Positions 63,578 through 64,000 of a stretch of DNA of 64,000 nt are shown here, one piece after another. Where the stretch lies: the NCBI RefSeq assembly GCF_005154805.1, contig NZ_CP039727.1, positions 2,911,501 to 2,975,500 of the forward strand. The letters run 5' to 3'. Position 1 is the first letter of the stretch. The number at the start of each line of letters is the position of its first letter. The notes beneath the pieces are model-generated. The model was not told where the DNA came from, searched no databases, and saw only the letters and a program-made list of their open reading frames with translations. The position numbers and the translations under genes were made by a program. Source of the stretch: Bacillus sp. S3. Lineage in GTDB: Bacteria; Bacillota; Bacilli; Bacillales; Cytobacillaceae.

Positions 63578-64000
63578 AACCGCACCCTCCGTTTTACTCT
63601 TTAGTCGAAAAGCCCAGTAGTTCTGTACACGGACGATTAATGTCGAAATCAATATGGCAATCAAAACTGGAATCAGCCACCCCAGCCCATCATTGTATAA
63701 AGGCAAAATCCTTTCATAAAAGGAAATTATCGCTTTTAACCAGCCAAAATAACCGATTTCAAGCTGCTGGCAAAATGTTTTTATGCCATCAATCACACTA
63801 ATCATAAATGTAACCGTAGTAGCTGAAAGATATACGAGACGTGAATGATGAAATAATTTTGATAAAAATGTCAAAAGCATTAATGCTACTGCTAATGGAT
63901 ATAAAAACATTAAAACAGGTATTGAGAATTGAATGATGTTCGATAATCCAAAGTTCGCGACAGTGAATGACACGAGTGAAAAGAATACCACCCACATTTT
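63575..64000 (-). CDS. brnQ: Branched-chain amino acid carrier BrnQ (3' part, cut by window edge)
   Basis: The visible 141 codons are the C-terminal third of a LIVCS-family sodium-coupled importer of leucine, isoleucine and valine: NFGLSNIIQFSIPVLMFLYPLAVALMLLTFL (pieces), VTFMISVIDGIKTF, and ILPLYNDGLGWLIPVLIAILIS. It holds four to five membrane segments. The 5' end lies beyond base 64000. The terminator arm overlaps the stop codon, so transcription ends here. Confidence 0.85.
   Translation of the reverse strand, partial: KMWVVFFSLVSFTVANFGLSNIIQFSIPVLMFLYPLAVALMLLTFLSKLFHHSRLVYLSATTVTFMISVIDGIKTFCQQLEIGYFGWLKAIISFYERILPLYNDGLGWLIPVLIAILISTLIVRVQNYWAFRLKSKTEGAV

Noticed and set aside
1..64000. 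CRISPR arrays, tRNA/rRNA genes, transposases
   Set aside because: No regularly spaced repeats, cloverleaf-like sequences or transposase motifs were found when reading both strands by eye; short or divergent cases could be missed.

Overview
The window looks like chromosomal DNA of a low-GC, spore-forming Bacillaceae (Bacillus sensu lato). The signs are AGGAGG-type ribosome binding sites almost everywhere, an aa3-type quinol oxidase operon, a SleB-type cell-wall hydrolase, a tenI-thiO-thiS-thiG order as in Bacillus, and TPP-riboswitch and PyrR-type attenuators. The genus cannot be fixed from the sequence alone. No rRNA, tRNA, CRISPR array, insertion sequence or intact prophage was seen.

Layout. 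1-2435: thiamin thiazole operon (tenI-thiO-thiS-thiG, cut by the left edge) behind a TPP riboswitch with its own terminator. 2570-6963: small ORF, selO, a CAP-domain protein, and a cysteine desulfidase. 7110-16567: one long minus-strand gene cluster that is the most unusual part of the window. It encodes an SDR dehydrogenase, a DeoR regulator, a class III aminotransferase-fold enzyme, an APH-type small-molecule kinase, a small protein with an encapsulation-peptide-like N-terminus, a single BMC-H microcompartment shell protein, an amino acid/amine permease, a metallophosphoesterase, an acetamidase/formamidase and a DmpA-type peptidase. The SDR + kinase + aminotransferase-fold set matches the aminoacetone/1-amino-2-propanol microcompartments known from actinobacteria, but here with only one shell gene and no aldehyde dehydrogenase. 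16795-21799: an M24 peptidase, a GntR/DUF1648 pair with a palindromic operator, an orphan phage-type protein, and an MFS transporter with a two-loop PyrR attenuator leader. 21892-32397: sulfite-oxidase-type molybdoenzyme, D-serine dehydratase, DUF421 and LysM/SleB proteins, a HisC-like aminotransferase with a 2-hydroxyacid dehydrogenase, an antiporter-family transporter and an AraC-type response regulator.

32527-46353 is centred on taurine: a TauABC-type importer with a strong promoter, an extra orphan binding protein, and the catabolic operon ald-tpa-xsc. That operon has a GntR regulator, a full match to the CcpA cre consensus and a 12-bp palindrome in front. Tpa moves the taurine amino group to pyruvate, Ald recycles the alanine, and Xsc converts sulfoacetaldehyde to acetyl phosphate plus sulfite. 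46479-49795 holds a LysR gene, a gate-domain membrane protein and an amidohydrolase. 49857-56576 holds serC, an EcsC protein, an LLM oxidoreductase, guaC, a thioredoxin and several tiny genes. 56638-60435 is qoxABCD, with a perfect Fnr-type palindrome upstream. 60785-64000 holds a YabR-like S1 protein, a HAD phosphatase, a decayed cidR-cidA-cidB locus joined by an internal deletion, and the end of brnQ at the right edge.
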